A stretch of DNA of 64,000 bases from Blasia pusilla (GCA_050084515.1 CM114271.1:43958001-44022000); one strand, 5' to 3'. Shown: positions 1-12,895, counted from the stretch's first letter. Numbers and translations are program-made. The notes: generated from the sequence alone by a model not told the origin.

Positions 1-748
1 ATTTTGTTTGTAACTATTTCCATGGTGATCCAATCTTCTCAATTTAAGGCCCAATCTGTTCATCTTCTCAAGCTTGAACTTTGGGTTCTTCTTTTTTCCA
101 CTTAAGATTGAGATTTCTAAAGTTGTTGGGATCTTTGGACCTCCTTCTCTCCTAAATGTGCTCATAGATTCATATACGCAATTTCAAACATAGCACTCTC
201 CTTATAGAGTGATACCGGGTTACCATCTGGATCTTTTGATACGGGCTCGGCCCAACATTACGAACTCATTCCCTCATAGCGGTCATTGGTGGGTGGCTCA
301 CTTACTCCCCACATCCTCTTTTTCGGTGTTTCCAATTTCTTTCATAATTTTCTTCTCGAATGTCAGTTTTGGGCGTGTTTGGGCCTGTTTCGATCGTCTT
401 GACGAGCTCGTTCTTTTGATATCAAGTAGGTTTTCTAATTTTTCTTCCTTCTTTGTAGACGCCTATTTTTGTGTACGGGTTTGTTTTAGGTCAATTCCTC
501 CCAAAGTCTTCCTTGCTCTTTCAACTCCTTACCTTATTGTTTCGCCCCTACATACGTTTAGGACATTAGAAATTCATATTCTTAAGCCACCTCTTCCGAT
601 ACCATATCCATCACTTTTCCTTTTCAATTACTTTTTATATTTTTCTTATAATAACTTTCAATCATAAATTCGGAATTGCCTAATCTTCATCTCTCCACTA
701 CTTTTGCTTTGTTCGTTATCCTCATGATTTCTCCAAACCACGTTTTGT
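1..748. other. Left edge, no gene recognised
   Basis: T-rich sequence with one open frame (about 209-667) that has no recognisable domain and a strongly biased Phe/Ser/Leu composition. It may be the 5' untranslated part of the retroelement that follows, but no element boundary or repeat was found. Confidence 0.4.
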
Positions 749-3700
749 ATGTCTTTTCTTGTCTTCGGAGACTTTCCTACCTTTACTTCTATGTCATCAG
801 AGATGGAGTTGGATTCTCCATCTACTCGCTTATCTGGTTTTACACGCCCTCCTACAGCCGTAACCTCTCCCCTTGGTTCACCTCCTCATCGTCGATCTTG
901 CCATTTTCCTCCAGATGCTAATACACCCATTACACTCGCTACATTTCTTCCGGATTCTCCTCTTCTCCCTTCTTCGCCTTGTCTTATTGAGCCTAATCCT
1001 GATCCATTATTACCGAATCCTTCTACTTTGCCATCCCCACATATCTCATCTATGCCCTTGCTTCCAACTCCCATCTATTCTACCCGAATCTCCCCTCTTC
1101 CTCCTCCTCCTTCCCCAACCTATTTACCCCCTCATCGTCGGCCATCACCACCTCTTGCACCTCCCACCTCCTCTCCTTGTAACCCTTCTACTTCTCCATT
1201 TGTACCAAAGGTTCGTTGCATACCTTGTGGTAAGGACTTTGCTCCTAATGGGATCAAAAGACAACATGCATTTGTCGATCCATGCATGGGCCTTCAATCC
1301 CTAACCCGATACCAACTCCAACTGCACTCCCCACAACAACTTCTTGACCTGGTTAAGCCAAATTGATCTCCTTCGCTCTTTCCATCCAGGTCTTCCTCGT
1401 CCTAGACTCTACACTCGCATTCCTATTGCTCTTCGCCCCATCACCCAACAAGCTTTGCTATTCCCATTAGAAAGGTTAGCGCGTGACCCCACAAATATAT
1501 ATGCTTGGTATCTCCTATTACTCTTCCCACAATGGGTTTTAGTCCTCCCTCCAAGGGGGGGTGCAACGGGTCATCGTGAAACCTCCACACGTATTCAACG
1601 CTTTATGTCAGGGGATTGGGAGAATCTTCAGAATGAGCATGTACTTCGAGTTGAGGCCTTAGCTGCGGCTCATCCCACTCAACATGCCAATCATGGGAGG
1701 CCTTCAATACAACAACGCCTTCGACGAATTCTACTATTGGGGCAGATTGGTGAGTTTTCACGTGCAGCTCGAGCATTGGGTCCTCTTTCTCCGACGGTTC
1801 CAAGTGGGGAAACAGTGGCTCTCTTAGAAGCTCTTCATCCTCTTTCAAGTGGCGATGCTCCATCTTTTGTGGAAGACTATACAACAGACCTTGACTTGGA
1901 GCTTGACTTGGAGGTTTTCACAAGGGCTTTTCTGCATACTCCTCGCTGATCAACAAGCGGGCTATCAGGGATGGTTTTTGAGCATCTCCGCGATTGCTTT
2001 ATCCCACCAAATTCATCAAGTGGCTTTGTCTCTCTATGTAAGGTGTGTGCACATATGGCGGCGGGTTGTCTCCCATTCTCTATCTCTCGGCTCTTAGGGG
2101 CTTGTCGTTTGTTGGCTATGGATAAGCCTCCTTCAGGTGTGCGCCCTTTGGTTATTGGAGAGGTTTTATACCGCTTGGTCACTCGATCCCTATGCTTGCA
2201 ATTTCGTCCTCACTTTAGTGCCCACTTATTTCCTCATCATTTTGGAGTGGCAACTCCTGGAGGTTGTGAGGCTGTGGTGCATGGGATTCGTTCCACTCTT
2301 GATATTCATCCAGATTGGGTAGCAATTCAAGTCGATGTGGCTAACGCATTCAATTCAGTTTCTCGTGCGGCCATCTTTGAGGAATTACGTTGTGCAGGAA
2401 GACAACTCGCGAGCCTCATTCCATTTGTTCGCTCCTTCTATGCCTATGATACGCCCATTATCTATTCCGATCATGCTACTTCTGGGGAATATAGTATTCT
2501 ACAATCCGCTTGTGGCACACGTCAAGATGATCCCATGGGGGGCCCACTCTTTGCCATTGCCCATTTTCGTGCCCTTCGAGCATCAACGCAAGCATTTCCA
2601 TCTTGTCTTTTCCCTTCTATTGCTGATGACACTCACATTTTAGGTCCTCCTTCTGAAGTGGTTCCTACTTATACCCATTTTGTGGAGCAACTCTCTTTCT
2701 TAAACCTTAAAGTCCAACCTAGTAAATATGGAGTATGGTCTCCTTCATGCCTTCCCTCAACATTCACCCCACCTACTCTTGATTTTCCCATTTACATTGA
2801 AGGGGTTAGAGTTCTTGGGATCCCAATTGGCTTCATCGACTATGTCTCAAAGTTCTTGGATTAGGCCCTTTTGAAAGACGTGGAATGGCTTCATTTATTA
2901 CCTCATCTTGGGGATCCCCAAGTGGCTTATGGGATTCTCTCCCAATATTTTCTTTGACGTCCTTCCTACCTTCTTCGCACTTCAAGCTTCTTACATCGGC
3001 TGGCCTCTTTTGATGCTTCTATCTTGGCAACTTTTGGTCAAATTCTTGGCCCGAATACCTTTGAGGGAGAGGATGGTGTCTTTGCTTCACGACAAGCTAT
3101 CTTGCCTATTTCTTTTGGAGGGGTGGGACTATCCTCCACAGTCACATCTGCTCCCGCAGCCTTTTTGGGGAGTTGGGCGTTGGTAGCATCGATTATGGCT
3201 TCAAGGTTTCTCCAAGGAGATACACCTATCTTGATGGATCATATCGCCCATGTCGAGGAGGAGGACTTGTTATTTCAACAACAACTAAGATCTGCACGTG
3301 CTCTTCTTCCTCTTGCTACACAAGCAATTCTACCCCCTTTTAGTCAACTAATTACAGAAGGGCTACTTCAAGAGCATATCTCCGAGAATCTGCATCAAAT
3401 AAACTTTTCCAGCATTCTCTCAGAGGCATCCTCCGACGCCAATCGAGCCCGTCTACATTCATGTGCTGGTACCGGAGCGGGGTCGTGGCTTACTACAAAT
3501 CCTCTTATTCTTCCATTTTGTCTTCCTCGAAGTATATTCTCGACAACTTTGCGGTTACGTCTTGGACATCCCCATCCTTCTCTCTTAGGTGTGCCGAATT
3601 GTGTATGCGGGGATCCCATTGATGCCAAGGGCATCCATATTTTCCGATGTGTACATGGTGGAGAACGAACGGCCACACATGATGTCATTAGAGAGGCGGT

Positions 3701-4169
3701 AGCATCAGTGGCTCGTACGGCAGGATACACCGTTGGGCAAGAGCAGCTCCATGTCCTACCTTCAACCACACAAGCAACCTCTCGTCGGAGAGTGGATCTT
3801 GTTATGTCTCGAGGTGGATTCCGGACACTAGGTGATGTGGTGGTTGCTGATCCAACACGTTCTGACATGATGTGTAGAGCCGCACATACCAAAGGTTTGG
3901 CGGCCAAAGCTGCAGCAAGAATCAAGGAGTTAAGTTATGTTGTGAGACATGCGACTGACGGATTTATTCCGTTTGCAGTGGAAGTATTCGGTCATTTACA
4001 TGTATCTTTTGATACTTTCCTGAAAACATATGCTTACCACTCCCTCGAGAATCATTACCTTGCCCCTTCCCGTAGTCCTTCTCTCTCGGTTGTTACTACT
4101 TATTTTAGGCAATGCATCTCAGTGGCCTTACAACGTGCACAAGCCTCGGCATTAATACGTCGTGCGTAG
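749..4169 (+). pseudogene. Non-LTR retrotransposon with restriction-like endonuclease, decayed
   Basis: This looks like the single ORF of a site-specific type LINE. It opens with a Pro/Ser-rich stretch and a C2H-type zinc finger (about 1210-1285, CIPCGKDF then H and C). Reverse transcriptase follows, with motif A DVANAFNSV near 2334, motif B GTRQDDPMGGPLF near 2514 and catalytic box ADDTH near 2622. The C-terminus (3024-4169) has a CVCGD...HIFRC knuckle near 3600-3660 and an RRVDLV...GDVVVADP stretch near 3790-3855 that fits a PD-(D/E)XK endonuclease of the R2/HERO/NeSL type. From 1344 to 4169 one frame is used, broken by stops at about 1947, 2862 and 2958. The zinc-finger part is in another frame, so a frameshift lies near 1350. 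At least two stops are TGA where CGA would fit, as expected from decay of methylated CpG. The clade assignment is inference. Confidence 0.75.
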
Positions 4170-5760
4170 GTGGTGGGAGGTTGCTCGCCTCGTCGTCCAT
4201 TCACATCTGACCAACCACTCATGTTCTTGTCAAATTTGTTTCAGGCAATCAATCGTGTTGCTTGTTGAACCGGTGTTTACGTGGGCTTGTTGCCATTTTC
4301 TTTTTGCATTCTTTAATGCATTTTTTTACTCCTCTCTTGAATTGTTATTACCTTTCTTTGTCCTCGTTTGAGGTTTATTTTTTAATAAAGTGGATCCATT
4401 GTAAATTCTCTAGTTTGTTTTGAACAGATGTAAATTATCTCTAAAATTTTGTTTTTTAAACCATTTGGTCATTTTAAATAATCTTTGAATTATCTTATTA
4501 AAAAATGAAATTTTAATTGAAAAAATTAAAAAACTCTCTCCGGTTATAATATAAATTTGTTGTGAATTTTATTGAGAATAGTCTCACTTTCGTCCTCGTT
4601 CTTATTTTCGGCGAATGGCTTCGGTCGTGGTTTGGTTTTAGGTTTGGCAGTTACGCTCATAACGACTCAAGCAGGAGAACGTGATACAGCGATTTACGTC
4701 AGTATGCAGCGCATTGAAGCCATTCTAAAGTCGGAAGAACACAGTATCGAGTATCTGAGCAATAATTCGTACTGACGACTTCATCACTGGACAGGACGAC
4801 TATGCTATCGGAGCACTGACAGCTGACATGTACGTGCAAGACGAGTCGAGGTACAGTTAACCCTAGGATTCAGTCGAAGTCATTTGGATCTCGGGAAGGA
4901 TGTGGTACGTGCGCATGGTCTGTGATTGAGACTCCCCGTTCCTCCTGTCGAGGCTGTTACTAGCATGGCAGGACATCGCAATTATTGTCTCTTCGCTTTT
5001 TGGGATTGTTACATGATTTATACGTATTCAACTTTTCAAGGCTTAAAACTCTGAATTATTTAAAGGTTCTTCCAACTTCAGCACCTCTGACCCTCGACAG
5101 CGACAGTAATTGTTGCTGTTGCAGCCAGAACAGCACCCATACGTTCAGCGTATCATGTGGATCGTGAAGCAGGGATACATCTTAACGTCACATTTATTGA
5201 AGAGCGATTCTTTTGAGATTGCTCTGCGATAGTAGCAAAGCCAAATCTATCGAGATTTCGTTCAACTACAAATTAACAGCCATTACGTCCTCTTCTCTTC
5301 ATTTATGAGATCATGACTCAGAAATCCAAGATTCAAGAGTGTGGATTAAGCAGCGTTGTGGGCCCATCTGGTAGATCCAACCTGGAGGTGAAAGACGAGG
5401 CCTCGAACTTTTGGTGCTTCAGTCCACATTTCAGTTGGAAGAATCATTTATAGAGAATAAATAGAACAGATATACATTGATCGTGCGCTTGGCTTGGCTT
5501 GGCATGCGGCAGTCGATCGTTCCGTATCAATCAAGTTTTTTCTATATAACTGGATCCGTGTAAAGACATGTCCTGGATGTACTAAGACATTTTGAGAGTA
5601 ACCTAGCTTGAGCGCCTGCATTCACGAAGTGGCTCAACCATTCCGAGGCCACAAAATCGTCAAATAATCGTGCTGTTAGTGTGGGGTCCGCGACATTGTA
5701 GATTCTACCCCGAAAAACGATCTGCATGACCGGGACCAGTAGTCTGTGTTTCATTTGCCA
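4170..5760. other. Intergenic; LINE tail and GDSL 3' flank
   Basis: 4380-4560 is AT-rich and may be the 3' tail of the preceding retroelement, though no clear poly(A) or target duplication was found. 4570-5540 has no recognisable coding sequence. 5540-5760 lies directly after the stop codon of the GDSL gene and is probably its 3' untranslated region. A possible polyadenylation signal for that gene (AATAAA on the minus strand) lies near 5193. Confidence 0.4.
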
Positions 5761-7378
5761 TCAGAGTGCAGCGAGTTGCTGAATATTAATTGGACTAATA
5801 GAACTAGGACCGCCGGTGAAAAAGGCTTCCCCAAGCTGCACATTCACTGCGTCAGTGGGGTGGAAAGGGTCCCAGAAAAGGTATTGCGACCTCTGTGTAC
5901 AAGCTTGAATTCCTTGAATGCATGGAACTTGGCCGTTGTAAGCTCCCAGCCCGCAGCACCCACGGTTAACGACTGACAATCCTATATGCACCATCGACGT
6001 TCTCCGATTAGATCAAAACGCTTGAGAATTCAATTCAATTCCCCGGGTTGCCAATCCACATATTCGCGACAATTTGACGTCTAGATAAGAGTAGAGAAAG
6101 ATTCATACCGTAATTTTGAGGATTTTGTATTTTATCGAACACCAGGTCGTAGGCGTTTCCGATGACGAGGGTCGCTCCTGTCAGCTGAGTACTGAGCGTA
6201 TTTAATCGCAATCCCAAGGCACGATTGAAACCCATAACGTAATCGTTGATGAAAGTCACGCAGGAACCATCCCGAACTCCATTATTGGCAAGTTGCGATG
6301 GAATGCAACCGAGGGGACCCACATTGAAGATGGCCATCTTACGAGCTCCCAGGTTGTACAGTGTCTGGAAAGGGTTGAAAAGACGTAAGATTCTCAGCTG
6401 GACATGCAATGGAGGGGGCACGACTACATCGGTTGATAGGAAGGGAGGAATTCATGAGATGGGATACTCACAGTGATCTGGCGAGAAAATTCGTTCACAA
6501 GCAAAGCCTCGTACTGTTGTGGTGTATATTGACGACGTGTCGCGGAATCTTGGAGCAGATAATTGTTAATATAGTCGTTGCTCCCAACCACCCAGAAGTA
6601 GAGAGACTCTGCGAATAGTTTAGAAGCAGCAGTAGGTCCCACAGTTTGAGTGATCTCCTGCTGGGTGTTCTGGAAGTATTGCAGCTGCTGATTTATCCCA
6701 ATGCGACCAATCTGCACATTTGCATGATAGTGAATTCCATCTACCAGTCAGGCACCACCTTTCGATGTCTACGGCAGCGATCACAACTAAGTGCAGAAAT
6801 GGTGAAACACAAATAACGACTTTGGTAGTAAACTCACATAGTTTGCTCCAGTGCCGTCGAGAATGCCACCGGCGGCTGAGGCATAGTTGACACCACCCAA
6901 AATGGCAGCACCTTTGGCGTTGGGATCCAGGTAAGCGGGGAGAAAATTCATGTTCATCTTCTGTACTGCAGTGGGACCAACCATCACAGAAGTTACAGAC
7001 GCTCGAGCTGAAACGGATACATGTATATGAGTATGGAAACGAACTCATCTGATTCGATTACAATCACAGACCTAGACAATACATAATCTTGACCAGAGTG
7101 ATGAGTGAGTACTTACTGATGATGTCGACCACGGTGCGGCCATTGCAGAATCGTCCTGTCGCAGAACCGCCAGGGAAGTCCACACCGTTAGGTGGAAAGT
7201 TCGACTTCGCAAGAGTAGAAATGTAGTTATTGTTTCCTGGGTCCACGAGGGAGTCTCCAAGCACGAACATGCCGGGCACTAAAGGTTGCTGTGCTTGTGC
7301 AACGTATACAAGAGATGCCACCATGAACGGGGCGATCCATTGTCGCGGCAATCTACCCAGTTCCTGTATGACCTCCAT
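5761..7378 (-). CDS. GDSL esterase/lipase, five exons
   Basis: A secreted SGNH/GDSL hydrolase that would cleave ester bonds of lipids or cutin-like substrates outside the cell; the substrate cannot be told from sequence. Exons on the minus strand are 7378-7117, 6965-6838, 6711-6472, 6364-6109 and 5981-5761. Every intron is GT-AG and the joined frame is 1107 nt (368 aa), the normal family length. Residues 1-30 are hydrophobic and end in AQAQ, as in a signal peptide. Block I is [14 protein letters not shown] (Ser43), block III is GSND (173-176) and block V is DPFH (Asp333, His336), so the catalytic set is complete. The start at 7378 is the first ATG in frame before the signal peptide. The acceptor of exon 2 has nearby alternatives, so a few residues there are uncertain. 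No frameshift or stop is seen; this is one of two apparently intact genes in the window. Confidence 0.93.
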
Positions 7379-7454
7379 TGCTCTCGGAAACGGCAGCACA
7401 GCACCTCACGTTCTGCAGCACAGGAGCACAAGTGAGTGGCGATCTACATCACAG

Positions 7455-7648
7455 ACTTCAAGTAGTGGCCCCCGAGCTGAAGACTGATCATGAACTCATT
7501 CGTATCGAAGCCAATCCCGTGTACACTTCAGAACGGAACTGGCTTTAAAACGAGGCGTAGAAGAACGCAGGGGAGTGACTAATTATATCCCTTACTTCAA
7601 GTAGTTCCCCCCAGCTCAAAACCAACCATAAGCTCAGTCGTATCAGAC
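7455..7648. repeat. Imperfect direct duplication upstream of the GDSL gene
   Basis: About 55 bp starting ACTTCAAGTAGT at 7455 recurs at 7594 with roughly 75% identity by eye, 139 bp apart. It lies 80-270 bp upstream of the GDSL start codon, so it falls in the likely promoter or 5' untranslated region. Whether it is regulatory is unknown. Confidence 0.6.
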
Positions 7649-9180
7649 ACAGCTACATGAGCCCTGAACACTGAATGACTGGAAAGTGAGGAAACGAAAT
7701 GAACCAGGGAAGCAGCTACTGGTTGAAAAGCGGGCATGAAGTTTCACGACTTTGCCGCAGCTGTCAGTGGGGCGAAAGCGGACATTGTGCTGAGAGTGCT
7801 TCACATTACTGAGCTCGCGTAGCAGTAAAGTTTCACTTCACGTGTTCAGTGTGCACCTCTGCTCCTAGCTGAAGGAGACAGCAAATTTCCTATGGGGGAA
7901 AACTCAGACATGAGTTCTAATTAGCACAAGCAGCTCACGAATCGAGACCTGCGATCTAGGAAAGAGCTTGCATACCTGAGCTGCGATGAAGAACTGCTGC
8001 TGATACTGTCACTCATTCACGTCCACTGTGGTCGCGGGGCGTGTGAATAGTATAAGTCCTCCTCAGTGGTGGCTGCTACTCACTGCCTGGAGAACGCGGA
8101 GAGTGGTTTGGCCGCCCGAGAGGTTCTCAAATAGCTAGACAGAGTATATACAGGTGTAGCCCCGGTGACGAGTTCGAGTACCCCTACAATTAAATGTCAC
8201 TCACTTCAGAAAGGCATGGGAGCTGCCAGCATTTAATGCCCATCTCGTCTGGCAAGTACGAGCACCATCTTGGACATCAAGATTCCAAAGGGGCCGTGAA
8301 GAGCGCAGGCAATCCAACTGTGGTAGATGTGTAACCAACTTTCACATCCAGATCTACAACAACCAGAGGTCCAGCCAGAGCACTCGGATTAGTATACATA
8401 GTGTGACCCAGAGTGTATATCATGTAAGGTTTCAGATTTGATGAGCTTTAAATCCTTCCCTCCACGACAACTCACCTACCCCTTGTTAAACCTGTTCATC
8501 ATGTGCTTAGCCTTTCACTCCCAGCTAACAAACAGTACCCACATCGTCACCCCGGAATCCGGATGGCAACCGCAAGCAACTGCACCACCGGCGTCCGGTC
8601 CCCCGACATGAGTCCAGTGCCCACTCGAGAGGCAGTAATTGCGGTCTAGACACATGCAACGTATCCTCACGAACCAAAATCATTTATCCTCCGGCTCAAC
8701 TCAGTTCGCCGCTTCTATATAATATATATAAATAGAAAATAGGAGGGGAAACCATAGAGAAAAAAAAAAACCCCAAGGGCCAAAACAGGGAGTTTTTTAA
8801 CGAAAGGGGATAAATTTATGGCTGTAGGCTGAATTAACCGGAAATTTAAAAATTTAACCGGTTTCAAAATGGAATATTTGAAATTCCCGGAAATTTTCTG
8901 GGTTTTTCTTTATTTTTTCAGTATTTTTCCGAAATTTTATTTTTCTCTTCAGTTCATTTCTAATTACTCATAATGTTGTTCGGCTAATATCCGGGATTTT
9001 GAAATACTAACCGGAAATTTTTTCCCTGCCTCTTTTGACTTCATTTCTACTAGACTTCAGCCTCTTATAGACTTCAATTTTATTGCAAAGATTCATTTCC
9101 CACTTTTGTTTACTACATCATCATTGGCTAGGCCTGGCTAGGCCTCCCACCAGTTGGGAACCAAGGATCTTACCCCTCTA
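7649..9180. other. Intergenic, upstream of the GDSL gene
   Basis: No coding sequence recognised. The stretch up to about 8740 has the GC content of the gene; from 8715 (TATATAATATATATA) to 9110 it becomes AT-rich with repeated CCGGAAATTT-like words. A short duplication GGCTAGGCCT x2 lies near 9127-9146. Confidence 0.4.
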
Positions 9181-9220
9181 TAATACATTGAAGCTTTTTA
9201 ATAAAAGCTTCAATGTATTA
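9181..9220. repeat. Perfect 18-bp palindrome (foldback)
   Basis: The arms 9181-9198 and 9203-9220 are exact reverse complements around a 4-nt centre (TAAT). It lies 47 bp beyond the end of the hAT pseudogene, begins TAAT and ends ATTA. It could be a small insertion or the edge structure of the element. Confidence 0.9.
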
Positions 9221-9266
9221 GGAAAGGGACCCCCTTATCCCTAACCCTAAGCTTTTCCCCGTCATC

Positions 9267-11503
9267 TTACACATCCACAAAAACTTCACTTGGATCTAAA
9301 GCATTTAAATTTACACGAACCTCTGGTGGAATTTCTATCTCAGAAACATGTCTCTCAGGATTGGCATACACATACCTAAAGTGTGTTGAATTCTTCCAAA
9401 GAACTACAAATTCAACCAACAAAGCTTCATAATCATCTATTTTCCCCTCTAAGGCAATCCTAAGAACAACATCCAAATGCTTTGTCATTAATCTATTCCT
9501 ACTTTTAGTCTTAATCATATTTTCACAGAGAAGGCTCTCTCACAAATAGGAGTACTAACACAATGTACCCTAGCAATATTAGCTAAAATGAGCAAGTTAG
9601 AGAACTTACATTGCAAGGACGGGCTCCAACTTACCATAGCCCACAGGTCCTTGAAGTTCCGATCTTTCCACTCCGTGGTGGCCATGAGCTTAAATGATTG
9701 AAACTCTTGTTTCATGGCTCCTATACTTAGTAAAGAAGGTTGCAAGTGACCTTTGAAGGCTAAGTCCGTCCCAAAATGTGTACATAGGTCATCCAATTCC
9801 TTACAACCCCAACGATTTAGTACCACTTGCCTTGAAGGCATGTGTAGAGGATTCAGTATCCTCATAGCACTAATCAAGTTGTTGTCCTTAAACCCATCTC
9901 GTAAAGCTACACAAACACTTTCAGAAAAAAAATTTTGAAACAACAAGGCAGCCTCTAGATCCTTCCATGTCTGATTCCTCAACATTTCTATGCTATGGAA
10001 CTTTCTGCCCCTAATCTCAGATTGGAAACATTTCAAATAACTCCCTGGAGGACCAAAGTCTGGTAGGATGTGATAACCTGTTTCTTGAGAGAAAGTGGAG
10101 GCATTCAGATGAAGGTTCTCCATTACAAAATTCATTGTTATAGAAGCTATTTCAGAAGTCACTATACTACCTATGGTACTAACATCTACAAACTTATATT
10201 GGAACACCTTACTCAAGTTAGCAAAAAGAAACAAAATATCTGCCAAAAAATATAGCTGATAGATCATCTGAAATGATCTGAGTTTGTTATAAAAATTACC
10301 AGCATTACCATCATCTTCAAACGACGAGATATCTCTGAAATATGTAAGGACAGATTCGAATGAGTCACATAAACAAGTAACAGCCTGCCAACGTGACAAC
10401 CAACGAATTTTGTGGTACCTCTACATCACTTTCTGAGAATTGTTCAACCTCTCTTGCAAAGTTGCAAGTCCACGCTTCTTCTTAGAAGACCTTCTAAAAT
10501 ATCCAGCTTTTGCATTCAAGATTAAATCTATTTCTGTAGATATATCTTTACACCCTACACCTTTTGTGCTGTTAAAGCAGCCACGTTTGTCCCGTGCGCC
10601 ACGCAATGCACAGACAACATAAAAGGATTTAACTTCTGTTTCATCTGAGAGGCTACTCCGTTTTGGCTTCCTACCATAGTGGAAGCTCCATCAGATCCAA
10701 AGGCCACCAGTTTTGATCCCTCTAGTCCCGAATCCTTTATCAACTCCAACAAATTGTTAGTGATTGCATTCGAATATTTCTCTCGACATTGTAACAATCC
10801 TACCTAAACAACTCTCCACTCATCTAAATAAGTTGCAAATACAACAAGGTGTCCAGTGACAAAAATATATGTGGACTCGTCAATCATTATCCCAAAGAAA
10901 AGAGATTGTTGCACTTTAGAAAGGTTCCTCCTAAGAAAAACTTGACTAATATAATAACACATATGAGCACAACTTTTTTCATCTTGGTACAAGTCGCGGG
11001 TTATAGTTGCATTCACATAAATCAATAACTTGCACAGATTTGAGAATTTTGAAAATGGCAAGGCTTCCTTTGCAATGAAATATGCACATTTGAACAGAGT
11101 CAAAAGTGCAAGATCACAAGTCCGATTTGTAGTCGCTATACCCTTGGCCATGGATCCGTTCCCCATATTCGCAGCCCATGCAAGCTTCATGTGCTCATTC
11201 GACTTACCATGATTTGTGAAGGCCAAAACCTTACAGTTAATAGCTCCATCCCTAGCAAAGGAGCTTTTCCCCTTACCCTATCTATAAACTTTACAGAAAA
11301 TCCTACCATATTTTAAATGGAATTCTATCCAATCGAACATGCTATACCATAGGTCCTTCCAAGCCAATCGATTCTTTTCAATTGAACTTGCCAAAGGAGC
11401 ATTTGATTGGTCCACCTCTCTCCCATCTTATGATCCTGATCTACTGCCCTCTTCTGAAATCCTTGTACAACATCTCATTCATGGTTCGCTGCCTCTTAGC
11501 CAT
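9267..11503 (-). pseudogene. hAT-family transposase pseudogene (ZMYM/DUF4371-like)
   Basis: Read on the minus strand, a start MAKRQR at 11503 is followed by a zinc-finger-like region (about 11400-11200, FCKVY then NHGKSNEH), a catalytic-domain segment FGIMIDEST near 10880, FGSDGASTMVG near 10680 and SVHCVAHG near 10610. The hAT C-terminal dimerisation signature ARVHCVSTPICERAFS lies near 9535-9580 and continues as KTKSRNRL. Order and spacing fit the hAT transposases related to animal ZMYM and ZNF862-type proteins. The frame is broken by several stops in the first 270 bp, a stop near 10800, shifts near 10600 and 10400, and a one-base shift at about 9518. It is therefore dead. No convincing terminal inverted repeats or 8-bp target duplication were found. 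Confidence 0.82.
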
Positions 11504-12780
11504 ATAGAGGCTAAATGAGTGGGATGTGTACTAAATTAGGGTGGGAGTAACCTATTGTACCGTGACTAGAGGTTATGCAACCTCCTGTAACGTGAGAGGC
11601 TCTAGTAGAAGTCAACAAGCCAAGCGGCCGGCTCCCAAGGAAGGGCGGATAGCTTGTGAGGGTGGCAAGCGACAAGAAGGGAGAAACAGCCTAAGACAGG
11701 CAACTTGAAGCCAACTCTATGATACAACGGCTAGCTACAAAATAGAAATGAAAGATAACAATAAACACAGGGGCACGAAGGAAAAGTGAAGCAATCCCCC
11801 AAGATGCAGAAGTGATGCAGCCCCGAGCTCAAAGCAAAAGTGAAAGAGCCCCGAGCTCCAAGCAAGTAACTCAACAAAGGTGAAGCAGCTCGGGCACAAT
11901 GCAAAGATGGAGCAGCCACCGGACCTAACTTAAGGGTTGAGCGAGCAGATTATGAAGAGTGAAACGGCAGCCCTGAGTCCCCAACCAACTACCCCCGCAC
12001 TACCTCCTAGAGCCACACACTTGCACACATTGTTGCCCAACCCCGAAAGCCGAAGACCCACTATGTCCGAGCTCATGAGTTTCGTGAATCCCAAAGTGAA
12101 ACACTCTGCCAACCACAAAGCTACGTGGCGGAGTACCCGCCAGTAGAAACAAAGAATCGAGCAACTCAGACCCCAACTCGATCAAAACGCACTCCATAAA
12201 GGACCCTTTCTGACTGAATGGAAAACTGTAGCACCCCGGGCTCCTTACAAAGCAGCAAAACCAACACATCGAAGAATACGTTTTGACTCAAAGGAGAACT
12301 TGAGCAGCCCAAGGCTCATACAAATCAGCAAAGCAATGCTATGGTAGCCCAACCTCGGCACTACGCAAAACTAAAACATCCCTCGGGTCCCAACTAGATG
12401 AAAGGCAACTCCCTGAAGAGCAACTCTCACTCCATGCATAACTGGAGCAGCTCGAGCTCGATACAGACCAACAAAAGTGACTCACGGAAGAAAAGCACCT
12501 AGCTCCAAGGCAAAAGCTAGAAAGTCCCAGGCCCACGCTCGATCAAAAAGTGAAGCAGCCCAAGTGCGCAGACGTAGAGCAACTCAATAACGGAATGACA
12601 ATGTGCGAAGAAACAGAGTCACAAAGAACAACCGCACGGAAGCAAAGAAAATCTTCGAAGAGAGAGAACAAGAGTGGAGGCTGAAGTTGTTGAGCGGCCT
12701 GAAGTTCTGAACGACCAAAATAAGCTCGGCCCCGCATGCCCTGCACTACCCCTTTGAGTCACACTTCCGCCACACACTAC
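11504..12780. repeat. Non-coding stretch with degenerate AGCAGCCC/AGCTC repeats
   Basis: From about 11760 to 12580 the words GAGCAGCCC, GAAGCAGC and GAGCTC recur every 30-70 bp on an A-rich background with many differences between units. Frames through it have no domain. It could be an old minisatellite or the LTR/UTR of an unrecognised retroelement. Nothing else is seen at 11504-11760. Confidence 0.45.
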
Positions 12781-12796
12781 CCCTCCGAGGCCTAGT

Positions 12797-12895
12797 GCAG
12801 ACTAGAGAGTCGAGAGTCGAGAGTCGAGACTGCAAAGTCCGGACTCCGACGAGTGGACTCCCGAGTCTGGACTCTCGAGCCTCCAGAGTCCAAAA
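12797..12895. repeat. GAGTC/GACTC short repeat cluster
   Basis: A run of GAGAGTC units is followed by ACTCC/GGACTC units, so the same word appears on both strands within 100 bp. The cluster can fold on itself. It lies in a GC-rich island (12780-13600) without a recognisable gene. Confidence 0.6.

Noticed and set aside
209-667. Possible protein-coding gene on the plus strand
   Set aside because: Biased T-rich composition, no domain, no splice chain.
3395-3925. Minus-strand frame of 176 codons
   Set aside because: It is the shadow of the retroelement endonuclease region on the plus strand.
8160-8200. tRNA-like T-loop word GTTCGAGTACCCC
   Set aside because: No matching acceptor, D or anticodon arms around it.
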